Of a stretch of 64,000 nucleotides of DNA, positions 19,236 to 29,347 are shown in pieces (position 1 is the first letter of the stretch; each line of letters opens with the position of its first letter). The translations under genes were made by a program, and so were the position numbers. Source of the stretch: Clostridia bacterium (GTDB lineage Bacteria > Bacillota > Clostridia > Christensenellales > UBA1242); contig JAEEMI010000017.1 of the NCBI GenBank assembly GCA_016283155.1, forward strand, positions 1-64,000, given 5' to 3'. Under the pieces are notes generated by a model. That model did not search any database. It was not told where the DNA came from and saw nothing but the letters and a program-made list of their open reading frames with translations.

Positions 19236-20153
19236 ATGAGCGAAAGTAGTCAAAATAATTATGTGGTGGAAACCGATAATTTGACCAAGACCTACGGTAG
19301 CAAAACTGTTTTGGATCACGTGTCGCTACACGTTGCCAAAGGGGATATCTATGGGTTCATTGGTAAAAATGGGGCAGGTAAAACAACTTTAATGAAGTTG
19401 TTGTTAGGAATGTCACATCCAACCTCTGGTGAAATGAAATTGTTTGGTGGCGAAAAATTAAGTGTGGCACGTCGTCGCATTGGGGCGTTAATTGAAGAAC
19501 CGGCTTTGTACAAAGGTTGTTCAGCAATGGAAAATATGAAACGCTTTGCGATTTTAGCAGGTGCAGATATCGTCGAAGTACAAGAAATATTAGAGTTTGT
19601 TGGCTTGGGTGATGTTGGTAAAAAGAAAGTCGGCAAATTTTCTTTGGGTATGAAACAACGTTTGGGCATTGCGATTGCAATGTTGGGTAATCCAGAATTG
19701 TTAGTTTTGGATGAACCAGTCAACGGACTTGACCCCGAAGGTATCAAAGAAATCCGTGACTTATTATTACGTTTAAATCACGAAAAAGGTGTGACCGTTT
19801 TAATTTCCAGTCACTTATTGGACGAATTAGCCAAAGTTACCACGCGTTATGGAATCATTAACAAAGGTCATTTGGTGGAAGAAATTTCTGCCGCAGATTT
19901 AAAGAAACAATGTCAACAAAAATTACACATTGTAACGGATAAACCAGCGGTAGCAGCTAAAATTATTAAGAAATTATCACCGAAAGCGGTGATTACTGCA
20001 CAGGATAACAGTATTGATGCAGTAGGCATTACAGTAGATAATGCAACAATTAATAAACAATTGGTTCAAGCCGATGTTAACGTGGAAAGTATTACTTTTG
20101 CAATGGATAGTATGGAAGATTACTTCATCCAACGAATGGGAGGTAACAAATAA
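19236..20153 (+). CDS. ABC transporter ATP-binding protein
   Basis: GFIGKNGAGKTTLMK Walker A, FSLGMKQRLGIA signature, LLVLDEPVNGLDP Walker B. Confidence 0.95.
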   Translation: MSESSQNNYVVETDNLTKTYGSKTVLDHVSLHVAKGDIYGFIGKNGAGKTTLMKLLLGMSHPTSGEMKLFGGEKLSVARRRIGALIEEPALYKGCSAMENMKRFAILAGADIVEVQEILEFVGLGDVGKKKVGKFSLGMKQRLGIAIAMLGNPELLVLDEPVNGLDPEGIKEIRDLLLRLNHEKGVTVLISSHLLDELAKVTTRYGIINKGHLVEEISAADLKKQCQQKLHIVTDKPAVAAKIIKKLSPKAVITAQDNSIDAVGITVDNATINKQLVQADVNVESITFAMDSMEDYFIQRMGGNK

Positions 20154-20929
20154 TGGGTAAGTTATTAAAATTTGAATGGCGCAAGTTATGGCGACAAAAG
20201 AGTTTATATATTATTTTTAGCATTGGTTTTATTAGTATTATTTTGTCAATGTTATTGGCAAAGCTCGTATCTGAAGTTGCTGCTATATTTAATCCGAGTG
20301 ATGATACGTTGAATGCAACTAAGGCGATGTTGTCGGTTTTAGTATCTAGTAGTAACTTTATTTCTTTATTAGGTATCTATATCGCGATTTTCGTTTGTTC
20401 GGATTATTCACAACACACCATAAAAAATATTTATGCTCGTGGTTATAATCGTAGTGCGGTTTATTTTAGCAAATATTTAATTTCTTTATTTGTATCGGTT
20501 GTGGTAGCAATTATATACATTGCCTTTGGTTTCCTGTTCGTGTTGATTTCTGGTGGCTATGCTGGTAGTATGCCGGCTGATATGTGGCGCGATTTAGTAT
20601 TGCAATTATGGACTGTAGTCGGTATACACGGATTGTTTTTTGGTATTAGTATGATGGTCGGTAATGTTGCGGGAAGTTTGGCTTTTAATTTGGTAGGTGT
20701 TTCAGTTGTATTTGCTTTATTGAATACATTTTTCCAAGTAATTAAAGTTGATTTCGATGTTATGCGTTATAGTTTGGAAATGATTTTAGGTGGTTTAGCA
20801 CGGATGCCAATTTCTTATAATGCAGTAATTGAGCATCCTGGCTTGGTTCGCGCTTTAATTGTACCACTTGCCTATGTAATTGTTTTTGTTGGTGGCGGTT
20901 GGTTAGTTAACCGTCGTCGTGACGTTTAA
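20153..20929 (+). CDS. ABC-2 type transporter permease
   Basis: Directly coupled to the ATPase; six hydrophobic segments; N-terminal LLKFEWRKLWRQKSLY. Confidence 0.85.
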   Translation: MGKLLKFEWRKLWRQKSLYIIFSIGFISIILSMLLAKLVSEVAAIFNPSDDTLNATKAMLSVLVSSSNFISLLGIYIAIFVCSDYSQHTIKNIYARGYNRSAVYFSKYLISLFVSVVVAIIYIAFGFLFVLISGGYAGSMPADMWRDLVLQLWTVVGIHGLFFGISMMVGNVAGSLAFNLVGVSVVFALLNTFFQVIKVDFDVMRYSLEMILGGLARMPISYNAVIEHPGLVRALIVPLAYVIVFVGGGWLVNRRRDV

Positions 20930-21318
20930 TATTGCAAAGTACAACTTTTGCCTTGATAAGTAACAACCATTGGTGCGCCAGTGGTTGTTTTTATTTGGCA
21001 GAAACCATAAGCGGTTAATTTAAAAATATCGTGGTCATAGGTGACTAACGTTGGGTCGTCTTGAATACTTTGATAAATTTCATTCCAGGTACGCATTACT
21101 TGGTTATGATAACATAATTCCAGTTGCCAAATTTTGTAATCATCAAGTTGGTTTTGATATTGTTTGCCCACGAAGGTACTGACTAATTCCCAATCGGCAA
21201 CGTACGTGTCGGCACTGGCTGGTTTTTGTAAATGGTTCACAATTATCGGTAAAGAAATCGCGATCGTACCACAGAAGAGAATTACCGCAAGATTAATGAA
21301 CAGTTTGCGCCGAAACAT
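20926..21318 (-). CDS. Membrane-anchored protein of unknown function
   Basis: N-terminal hydrophobic segment after MFRRK; ORF extends upstream to 21423 but the internal ATG is more plausible. Confidence 0.45.
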   Translation of the reverse strand: MFRRKLFINLAVILFCGTIAISLPIIVNHLQKPASADTYVADWELVSTFVGKQYQNQLDDYKIWQLELCYHNQVMRTWNEIYQSIQDDPTLVTYDHDIFKLTAYGFCQIKTTTGAPMVVTYQGKSCTLQY

Positions 21319-21461
21319 AAAACCAACATACAATGAGAGTAGGAATTTTACCAAACGAAATTTGTCGAAATTCGGTACAAATAAACTATAAGAAAAAAAT
21401 GGACTGGGGTATTGCATTCGCAAGTAGGGTATGATAAATTATGCATTATTAAATAGGAGCA

Positions 21462-22337
21462 ATGATGGAACAAAAATTAAGTACAATTTGGACACCATTG
21501 AAAGGAAAAAAGCAATTACAAGAACAAATGGTCGATGTTACTCGCTTCATTGAGCCATATGGTGAACATTTGGGACAACCTGGTTTAATTCGTTTTGAAC
21601 CAGTTAATGCAAAATATGCTGCAATGCACAATTTGAAGGCGACTGATTATGCTAATGATAGTAATCCAGCTATGTATGTATTGCGGATGCGTTTGAAACT
21701 TGATCAAATGATCATTGCCAGTTTGAAATCTGAAAATTTTGGCGAAATTCAAGAAGACCGTGACCGTTATCAAAACTTTTGTGGTTTGGTTGGTCACACA
21801 ATTAAATTTGGTGCTTGCCCGTGTCGGAAAGTTGATAGTGCAGAAATTGAAAAACAGAGTTTAATGCGCACAAATAAATCATTTCCTCAATTTAATCGTT
21901 TAGAGGAATATTTGGAAAATCCAGAATTTAAAACGCAAGATAATCAATATTATGTACGTACCAAAGCAATTGATTTAAGTGGAAAGGCACCTAAAACGTC
22001 TTGGCGTAAAACGTTTGGATTACCAGAAAAAGAACAATATAACTATTTCAAAAAGGAATTAATGCAATGGTACGTTGTGAATTATAATGCTGTATCGGCT
22101 GGATATGATCTGGAAAATAAAAATAGTACTCGTTATATTGAATTGGAAAGTAAGTACATTTATATTGGTGACCAAGTTTATGGTTTACAAGGTTCAGTAC
22201 CGGGGTATGTCAGTCCGCGTTTCCTAAAAGATATGTGTGTGATGTCGGTTGACTTCTTAAAAGCTAATGGTGTGAAAAATGTGGAACGATTAATTTCACA
22301 AACACAGAAGCAACAAGACAATGAAAAGACAATGTAA
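21462..22337 (+). CDS. Uncharacterised protein
   Basis: 291-aa ORF with upstream AGGAGC; host-like codon usage; no family recognised. Confidence 0.6.
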   Translation: MMEQKLSTIWTPLKGKKQLQEQMVDVTRFIEPYGEHLGQPGLIRFEPVNAKYAAMHNLKATDYANDSNPAMYVLRMRLKLDQMIIASLKSENFGEIQEDRDRYQNFCGLVGHTIKFGACPCRKVDSAEIEKQSLMRTNKSFPQFNRLEEYLENPEFKTQDNQYYVRTKAIDLSGKAPKTSWRKTFGLPEKEQYNYFKKELMQWYVVNYNAVSAGYDLENKNSTRYIELESKYIYIGDQVYGLQGSVPGYVSPRFLKDMCVMSVDFLKANGVKNVERLISQTQKQQDNEKTM

Positions 22338-22353
22338 TAAAGGAGCAAAAGAA

Positions 22354-22614
22354 ATGGAAGATCAAAAATTAAGTGAAGTTAATGGTAATATGATTAATGG
22401 ATACAGTCGACCAAAAGCAAAAATTCCGTTTGCTGGTTATACTGAAGTAATGGATGATTTTAAGACCATTTATGCGCTTCTTACCAAGTATTATGGTGAT
22501 GAAGCAACTTGGTCACAAGATATGAAAACGTTTTTAGATGGTTTAAAATACCGTGCGGCTTTACCACGACTAGAAGAAGATACAAAGGGAGTTGAAATTC
22601 CATACGCGGACTGA
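22354..22614 (+). CDS. Uncharacterised small protein, same operon
   Basis: AAAGGAGC before ATG 22354; hairpin and T-rich terminator at about 22627-22655. Confidence 0.55.
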   Translation: MEDQKLSEVNGNMINGYSRPKAKIPFAGYTEVMDDFKTIYALLTKYYGDEATWSQDMKTFLDGLKYRAALPRLEEDTKGVEIPYAD

Positions 22615-22648
22615 TTTCAAATTTTAAGTGACCTGGTAACAGGTCATT

Positions 22649-22837
22649 TTATTTTTGTATTGGTGTGTCAAAAACGGTAATATCAAGGTAATAGTGACCG
22701 CTATTGGGTAAGTTAATTGGTGTGGTTTCGCCATTATCATCTGTATTGTTAAGATATAAAATCTCATCGTGTGTTTCATCGTAAATTTTAACCAACGCAT
22801 CTGGATTCGTGCGTACGGTAATGGTCGTATGTTCCAT
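22649..22837 (-). CDS. Small putative beta-rich protein
   Basis: 62-aa ORF; TAAACT 5 nt upstream of ATG. Weak support. Confidence 0.35.
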   Translation of the reverse strand: MEHTTITVRTNPDALVKIYDETHDEILYLNNTDDNGETTPINLPNSGHYYLDITVFDTPIQK

Positions 22838-22875
22838 ACGTCAGTTTATTGAGAGTAAGCAGAAAAAGTGCATCA

Positions 22876-23228
22876 AAAAAACCCTTACGGGTTTTAATGA
22901 GTTAATCGTAAGCTGGGTTATGTCGAGGGCGCTCATCTATCTTGGTGTACCGTCACCGGCACGCTCGCGCGGTGTATGGATCGAGTTGACTGGCCGCCAT
23001 TAAATCCCGATCGCTAACCTTGCATCTCGTGGGGTTTACATTGCCACTACGGTCACCCGCAGTGCGGTGGGCTCTTACTCCGCCGTTTCACCCTTACCCG
23101 AAACCGGGCGGTTTGCTTTCTGTTGCACTGTCCTTCACGTCGCCGTGACAAGCCGTTAACTTGCACGATGCCATTTGATGCCCAGACTTTCCTCTGTTCA
23201 GTCACCCGAACAGCAAGCGCCTGATTAA
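22876..23228 (-). ncRNA. rnpB: RNase P RNA (type A-like)
   Basis: Minus strand reads CAGAGGAAAGTCTGGGC, ACAGAAAGCAAACCGCC, GGTAAGGGTGAAACGGCGGAGTAAGAGCCCACCG, AGATAGATGAGCGCCC, ACATAACCCAGCTTA. Promoter TTGTCA (23258-23263), 17 nt, TATGCT (23235-23240); terminator AAAACCCGTAAGGGTTTTTTT. Confidence 0.95.
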
Positions 23229-23318
23229 CGTTTCAGCATATCATATTGGTATTGAAATGACAAGTTAGTGCTTTTCCCTTTTACAAAAAAAGTATCTCGT
23301 GTTACAGTGATTTCTAGT

Positions 23319-23942
23319 ATGGTAATTGCAATGGATGGTCCTACGGCAAGTGGGAAAGGAACGATTTCAAAATTATTAGCAAAAAAATTAAATTATTTAT
23401 GTTTAGATACGGGGGCAATATATCGTGCGATTGCGGTTTGTGATTTACGTGGTAAAGATTTTCGCAAAAGCCAAATTGTAATTAAGTGTGGTACTGACAA
23501 ACGTACTTTGGTTGAGTTGGATGGAGAAGACATTACCACTGAAATTCGTTCGGTTGCGGTTTCGAAACACGTGCCAATCGTTGCTGCTAATCCAGCGGTG
23601 CAAGATCGCGTTCATCAAATTCAACATCAGACCGCACGTGATTTAGATTTAGTAGTGGAAGGGCGTGAAACGACTTCGGTGTCCTTTCCTGATGCTGATT
23701 TTAAGTTCTATGTAAATGCAACTTTGGAAGAACGTGCGCGTCGTCGTTATCGTGATTTTCAGCAACGCGGAGAAACTATTACTTTTGATGAGGTCTTACA
23801 AGCTACCGCTGAACGTGATCGAATGGATACTGAACGTGACGTATCACCATTAATTAAAGTACCAGATGCGATTGAAATTGATACGACTGGACGAATCGCC
23901 GATGAAGTGGTGGACGAAATGTTGGCAATTATATTAAAATAA
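23319..23942 (+). CDS. cmk: (d)CMP kinase
   Basis: IAMDGPTASGKGTISKLLAKKL, YLCLDTGAIYRA, LVVEGRETTSVSFPDADFKFYV. Confidence 0.93.
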   Translation: MVIAMDGPTASGKGTISKLLAKKLNYLCLDTGAIYRAIAVCDLRGKDFRKSQIVIKCGTDKRTLVELDGEDITTEIRSVAVSKHVPIVAANPAVQDRVHQIQHQTARDLDLVVEGRETTSVSFPDADFKFYVNATLEERARRRYRDFQQRGETITFDEVLQATAERDRMDTERDVSPLIKVPDAIEIDTTGRIADEVVDEMLAIILK

Positions 23943-23946
23943 AGCT

Positions 23947-25050
23947 ATGTTAAGATTTTTGTTAAAATTGATTTGTTACATACCTTTCAAATTGATGTTT
24001 TGGACGCGCTGGGTTAACAAAAAAGAATTACGCAAATATCGTGGTAAACCAGTCATTTTAGCAATGAATCATCGAAATGCATTAGATGGTCCAATGTTGG
24101 TCATTGATGTTTGGCGTAAAACTAATTTTTGGATTAAAGGTGAATTATTTAATAAAGGATTCGGTCGTTGGTTCTTTCGTAATTTAGGCGGTATTCCGGT
24201 AAGGAGTTCAGCCGAATTAGCTTTGATGCGTGACAGTCAAAAAATTCTGCAAAAGAATCGTGCTTTAGTAGTAATGCCAGAAGGACATCGTTCGTTTAAT
24301 GCTGATAATAACCTGAAAATTCAAAACGGGATTGCAATGGTAGCTTTACATACTGGAATTCCAGTAATTCCGGTGGTTACTGACCGACCATTTCGTTTAT
24401 TCCGTTTAACACGCATCAAAGTTGGAACTGCAATTGATCCAACACGTTTCTTGGTTGATGGTCGAATGACTAAAGATGGCATTGCTAAATTGGGTGATTT
24501 GGTGCAATATCAAATGCAACAATTATTGGTTGGTTTCAGTAAACCACCACGCCAAAAACGTTGGCAAACTGAACCTAGTATTATTGGACGTGGAATTGTC
24601 ATTCATAATGGTAAATTATTGGTAATCTTACGTCATCGTGACAATCAAGAATACTACGTTTTCCCTGGGGGACACGTGGACCCTGGCGAAACTTTATCAC
24701 AAACTTGTGCACGTGAAGTATTAGAAGAGACCAGTGTAGTGGCACGCCCGTTTCGGGAATTGTATAAGTTTTGGTATGAAGATCATAAACACCATCGGGG
24801 TGATGGCTGGCAAACTTTTATGGCTTGTGAATACCAAAAAGGTGAACCGCAACCGACCGATGCAGAAGAGTATACCGACCCATTGCGTCGTGGTGGAACT
24901 TACGAACCAGTATGGTTGGATATGGAAGCAGTTGAAAAAGTTGATTTACGTCCATCATTTGTAAAAAAACAACTGTTAAAAGATTATCGCAAAAAAGGCG
25001 AACGTTTACCATTCCCTTTACGTAAATTGGAGGATGTGAAAATTAAATGA
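23947..25050 (+). CDS. PlsC-type acyltransferase fused to a C-terminal Nudix hydrolase domain
   Basis: NHRNALD and PEGHRS acyltransferase motifs; Nudix box GGHVDPGETLSQTCAREVLEETSV in the same ORF. Confidence 0.88.
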   Translation: MLRFLLKLICYIPFKLMFWTRWVNKKELRKYRGKPVILAMNHRNALDGPMLVIDVWRKTNFWIKGELFNKGFGRWFFRNLGGIPVRSSAELALMRDSQKILQKNRALVVMPEGHRSFNADNNLKIQNGIAMVALHTGIPVIPVVTDRPFRLFRLTRIKVGTAIDPTRFLVDGRMTKDGIAKLGDLVQYQMQQLLVGFSKPPRQKRWQTEPSIIGRGIVIHNGKLLVILRHRDNQEYYVFPGGHVDPGETLSQTCAREVLEETSVVARPFRELYKFWYEDHKHHRGDGWQTFMACEYQKGEPQPTDAEEYTDPLRRGGTYEPVWLDMEAVEKVDLRPSFVKKQLLKDYRKKGERLPFPLRKLEDVKIK

Positions 25051-25460
25051 TTCCGGATAGTATCATTGTCGCGTTACAAAAAGAAATGCAAAAATCGGGG
25101 TACATTTCACGTGATGCAGTGAACCGGATTGCGGATGAATTTTGTGTTTCACCAACACAGGTATATTCGGTGGCTTCGTTTTATCAGCAGTTTTCGTTTA
25201 CGCCAAAGGGGAAAAATGTGATTGCGGTATGTATGGGAACGGCGTGTTTTATTGCGGGTGCTGAAAAAATCTTGGCAATGTTAAAAGATGAATTGGGAAT
25301 TGGTGAAGGGGAAATTACTCCGGATGGCAAGTTTTCAATCCAAAAAAACACACGTTGTTTAGGTAAATGTGCTGTGGCACCAGTGGTTACGATTAATGAC
25401 CGGGTTTATGAGAAGGCTACTGTAGCACAGATTAAGGAGGCCATTAATGAACTTCGGTAA
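25047..25460 (+). CDS. NuoE/HydC-like [2Fe-2S] subunit
   Basis: CMGTACFIAG and CLGKCAVAP cysteine motifs. Confidence 0.9.
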   Translation: MIPDSIIVALQKEMQKSGYISRDAVNRIADEFCVSPTQVYSVASFYQQFSFTPKGKNVIAVCMGTACFIAGAEKILAMLKDELGIGEGEITPDGKFSIQKNTRCLGKCAVAPVVTINDRVYEKATVAQIKEAINELR

Positions 25461-26808
25461 CGGCCAATATCAAGCGATTAAGAAAATTTATGCGGAAAAA
25501 ATTGCCCCAGCAACTATTATTGAGATGATTGAAGCTAGTGGTTTACGTGGTCGCGGTGGTGCAGGATTTCCGACGGGGAAAAAGTGGCGTTTGTTAGCCC
25601 AAGCTCCGGGTACTGAAAAATTTGTGGTGTGTAATGGTGATGAAGGTGATCCGGGAGCGTTTATGGATCGGGCAATTATGGAACAATTTCCGCACACAAT
25701 TTTGGAAGCAATGCGCATTGCGGGTTATGCAGTAGGAGCGCAAAAGGGTGTAATTTATGTACGTGCGGAATATCCTGAAGCTGTGGCTAATTTGCAGACA
25801 GCAATTGACCAAGCGCATCGTGATGGAAACTTAGGACAAGATTTTGATGTCGTGATTCGTCTTGGTGCAGGGGCGTATGTTTGTGGTGAAGAAACGGCTT
25901 TGTTAAATAGTGTAATGGGGGAACGTGGTGAACCTCATCCACGACCACCTTATCCAACCGAGTCTGGTTTATATGGTAAACCAACAATGATTAATAATGT
26001 AGAAACTTTGGCAAATATTCCTAACATTATTTTGAACGGACCAGAAAATTTCAAAAATACGAAAATTTTTGCGGTATCAGGTGCAGTACAAAAAAGTGGA
26101 TTAGTTGAGGTTCCATTGGGAACAACAATTGCTGAATTGGTTTATCAATATTGTGGTGGAGCAAAACCAGGGCATACAATTAAAGCGGTACAAATTGGTG
26201 GACCAAGTGGTGGTTGTATTCCTGCTAGTTTATTTGATACGCCGTTAGATTATGATAGTATAAAAGCGGTGGGGGCAATCTTGGGTTCTGGTGGGCTCAT
26301 CGTTCTGGATGAAACCACTTGTATGGTAGATTTTGCCAAATTCTTTGTAAAATTTTCGGCTGATGAAAGTTGTGGCAAATGTACACCTTGTCGTGTTGGA
26401 ACCAAAAAATTGGAAGCCGTTTTGGAAAAAATTACCAAAGGCAAAGGTACAACTGAAGACTTGATACAAATTCAAACTTTGGGACAACAAATTATGGATA
26501 CCAGTTTGTGTGGTTTGGGGCAAAGTAGTCCGACACCGGTTTTATCTGCGCTGAAGTATTTTGGTGATGAATTTGCGGCCCATTTACGTGGTGAATGTCC
26601 AGCTGGGGTATGTTTTCACGGTTATTACATTACAGATAAATGTGTGGGTTGTGATTTATGTGCACAAAAATGTCCAGTTGGTGCCATTGAAGGTGCGCCA
26701 AAAACTAAACATCATATTGATCCATTGGTTTGTGTAAAATGTGGTTTGTGCGCAAAAACTTGTCCGGTACACGCGATCACAGGGGGAAACGATGAAAATA
26801 ACGATTAA
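25447..26808 (+). CDS. NuoF/HydB-like NADH-binding subunit with C-terminal 2x[4Fe-4S] ferredoxin
   Basis: SGLRGRGGAGFPTGKKW, GAGAYVCGEETAL, ESCGKCTPCRVG; CVGCDLCAQKCP and CVKCGLCAKTCP. Confidence 0.93.
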   Translation: MNFGNGQYQAIKKIYAEKIAPATIIEMIEASGLRGRGGAGFPTGKKWRLLAQAPGTEKFVVCNGDEGDPGAFMDRAIMEQFPHTILEAMRIAGYAVGAQKGVIYVRAEYPEAVANLQTAIDQAHRDGNLGQDFDVVIRLGAGAYVCGEETALLNSVMGERGEPHPRPPYPTESGLYGKPTMINNVETLANIPNIILNGPENFKNTKIFAVSGAVQKSGLVEVPLGTTIAELVYQYCGGAKPGHTIKAVQIGGPSGGCIPASLFDTPLDYDSIKAVGAILGSGGLIVLDETTCMVDFAKFFVKFSADESCGKCTPCRVGTKKLEAVLEKITKGKGTTEDLIQIQTLGQQIMDTSLCGLGQSSPTPVLSALKYFGDEFAAHLRGECPAGVCFHGYYITDKCVGCDLCAQKCPVGAIEGAPKTKHHIDPLVCVKCGLCAKTCPVHAITGGNDENND

Positions 26809-28432
26809 TCAACAAGTTTACGAATTTAATGAACCACAAACAATTTTGCAGGCGTGTACTACGGTTGGAATTCAGATTCCAACTTTGTGTTATGAAAAAA
26901 GTATTGGGGCAATTGCATCTTGTCGAGTTTGCGTAGTGAAAGTTGTTGGTCGTCGTGGTTTGGTGACAGCTTGTAACACACCAATTACGGATGGAATGCA
27001 AATTATCACCAACGATGAACAAGTTAATGCAGCTCGAAAGACTGTGTCGGAATTGTTGTTATCGGACCATCGTTTGGATTGTATTAGTTGTGCCCGTTCT
27101 GAAGACTGTCGTTTGAAGCGTTTTGCAACGCAGTACGGTGCCGATAAAACTCAATACGCACCCAGTCGTCCATTATTGCCAATTGCTAAAAACCAAAAAC
27201 ACATTATCCGCGATAACAGTAAATGTATTCGTTGTGGTCGTTGTGTTAAAGTTTGTCGTGAAATGCAACAAGTTGGTGTTCTGGGTACATTGGGTCGTGG
27301 CTTTGATGGTACGATTGGTTGTGCCTTTGAACAAGGTTTGGATACAACTAAATGTATTTCCTGTGGACAATGTGTAGCCCATTGCCCAACTGGAGCTTTA
27401 GTTGAAAATAGTAATTTACCATTATTAATTAAAAAACTAAGTGATCCAAATGTGCATTGTATTATTGCTACCGCGCCTAGTGTGCGAGTGGCAATTGGCG
27501 AAGGCTTTGGTTTGCCCAGTGGTACTAATGTTCAAGGAAAAATGGTGGCGGCTTTACGCCGGGCTGGTTTTGATAAAGTTTTTGATTTGGATTTTGGGGC
27601 TGATTTGACAGTGATGCAAGAGGGAACAGAATTATTGGAACGTTTACGTAATGGAAAAAATTTACCACAGTTTACGTCGTGTTGTCCTGGTTGGGTGAAT
27701 TATGTAGAACAAATGCATCCGGAATTGATTCCTAATTTATCAACGGCAAAATCACCAATGGGAATGTTTGGTGCGGTGGCTAAAACTTATTACGCGCAAA
27801 AGATAGGTATTGATCCACAACAGATTTTTACAGTAATGTTAATGCCGTGTATTGCCAAGTGCGATGAAATTACCCGCGATGAAATTAAAGATGTGGATAT
27901 GGTGCTAACCACACGTGTTGCGATTCGTTTCTTAAAACAGCAAGGAATTAATTTGGCGGCGATGCCTGATGAACAATATGATAATCCTTTATCGTTATCG
28001 TCGGGAGCAGGTTTGATTTTTGGTACTTCAGGTGGAGTTTGTGAAGCAGCTATGCGAACGATTAAAGATCAATTGCCGCGTTCAATTAAAAGTATTGTTG
28101 TATCAGGAATTGCGAATGCCGAGAAATTAATTCAAAAAATTAAAGCTGGTGCGGTACATTATGATTTTATTGAAGTGATGGCTTGTCCGGGTGGTTGCGT
28201 AAATGGTGGTGGGCAACCAAGTGATACGGGTTTAATCCAAGATAACCGCGGTAATGCAAAAAAGCGTGCCGTAACAATAAAATCAATGGATCGTAATCAA
28301 GATTTACGTAAGTCCAGTGATAACCCAGCGATCAAACAGCTGTATGCTGAATTTTTGGGCAATCCTGAAAGTGAACTGGCGCAAAAATTATTACACACAA
28401 AATTTCACGACCGTTCAGGAAACAAGAGGTAA
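26792..28432 (+). CDS. hydA: [FeFe]-hydrogenase catalytic subunit (HydA/HndD-like)
   Basis: H-cluster motifs TSCCPGW, MPCIAKCDE, EVMACPGGCVNGGGQP; N-terminal 2Fe-2S and 4Fe-4S cysteines. Confidence 0.95.
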   Translation: MKITINQQVYEFNEPQTILQACTTVGIQIPTLCYEKSIGAIASCRVCVVKVVGRRGLVTACNTPITDGMQIITNDEQVNAARKTVSELLLSDHRLDCISCARSEDCRLKRFATQYGADKTQYAPSRPLLPIAKNQKHIIRDNSKCIRCGRCVKVCREMQQVGVLGTLGRGFDGTIGCAFEQGLDTTKCISCGQCVAHCPTGALVENSNLPLLIKKLSDPNVHCIIATAPSVRVAIGEGFGLPSGTNVQGKMVAALRRAGFDKVFDLDFGADLTVMQEGTELLERLRNGKNLPQFTSCCPGWVNYVEQMHPELIPNLSTAKSPMGMFGAVAKTYYAQKIGIDPQQIFTVMLMPCIAKCDEITRDEIKDVDMVLTTRVAIRFLKQQGINLAAMPDEQYDNPLSLSSGAGLIFGTSGGVCEAAMRTIKDQLPRSIKSIVVSGIANAEKLIQKIKAGAVHYDFIEVMACPGGCVNGGGQPSDTGLIQDNRGNAKKRAVTIKSMDRNQDLRKSSDNPAIKQLYAEFLGNPESELAQKLLHTKFHDRSGNKR

Positions 28433-28434
28433 AT

Positions 28435-29346
28435 ATGGAACTGATTAAAAAGTTTATTGCAAACGCCAAACTTAAACAAGTTGCTATAGATAGCATTGTG
28501 GTTGAAGAAAACGGCAAAATGGAAAAATGTGTTATTAATAAGATTAATCTTCACGAACTTCGTTCTTGCGGAAAGGTGTTAATTGCAATGGCTTACGGAA
28601 TTGCAATCGAAAATAAAATACAATGTAAAAATGGTGAAAATTTAACATTAGACACAAAAGTCTATACAACCCTAAAACAAGTTGCGAATAATATTCCAGA
28701 ACAAGCAAAAGAATGGACTATTCGCACTCTTTTAACTCATCAAACTGGCTATGATGAAATGTATTTAAACGAAAGTCACGTTGAAAATTTAGATAAATTT
28801 AAGTTGTTAGATGTCGTTTTTAATATTCCACTTAAATATGCTCCAAATGTTCATTATACATATAGTAATGTCGAACCATATTTGCTTTCAGTGTTTTTTA
28901 CAGAAAATTTTGGAATTCAGATTGATGATTATATAAATGAAAAAATACTAAAACCGATTGGTGTTAAAAATTACAAATGGGAAAAATTTGGGAATTATTG
29001 TGCAGGAGCGACTGCCTCTTATTTTAATTATAAAGATTTTCATAAAATCGGAGAATTACTTCTAAATTATGGAAAATACAATAGCAAACAAATTGTTCCA
29101 GAAAATTGGGTAAGGGAAATGGTTAAACCACAAGTTCATTGTCCAGATTATTATAAACCCGAGAGACTACTTCCAAAACTTGATGCTGGCTATTTTACTT
29201 TTATTTCAAGAGATGGAATTGTATTTCGTGATGGCAGTAACGGTCAATATATTATTTGTGATTACAAAAACAATCGATTGATAACAATAATGAGTTCACA
29301 AGAAAATATGAGTTTAGTTACAGAATGTTTAAGAAATTTAATATAG
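28435..29346 (+). CDS. Beta-lactamase/serine hydrolase family protein
   Basis: SCGKV (SxxK), TIRTLLTHQTGYDE, YTYSNVEPYLLS. Confidence 0.8.
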   Translation: MELIKKFIANAKLKQVAIDSIVVEENGKMEKCVINKINLHELRSCGKVLIAMAYGIAIENKIQCKNGENLTLDTKVYTTLKQVANNIPEQAKEWTIRTLLTHQTGYDEMYLNESHVENLDKFKLLDVVFNIPLKYAPNVHYTYSNVEPYLLSVFFTENFGIQIDDYINEKILKPIGVKNYKWEKFGNYCAGATASYFNYKDFHKIGELLLNYGKYNSKQIVPENWVREMVKPQVHCPDYYKPERLLPKLDAGYFTFISRDGIVFRDGSNGQYIICDYKNNRLITIMSSQENMSLVTECLRNLI

Positions 29347-29347
29347 T

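Noticed and set aside
22649-22837. Possible regulatory RNA instead of a 62-aa gene next to rnpB
   Set aside because: No conserved RNA motif recognised; kept only as a low-confidence CDS.
22809-23003. Plus-strand 64-aa ORF
   Set aside because: Lies within the antisense of the RNase P RNA gene; no RBS or codon bias.
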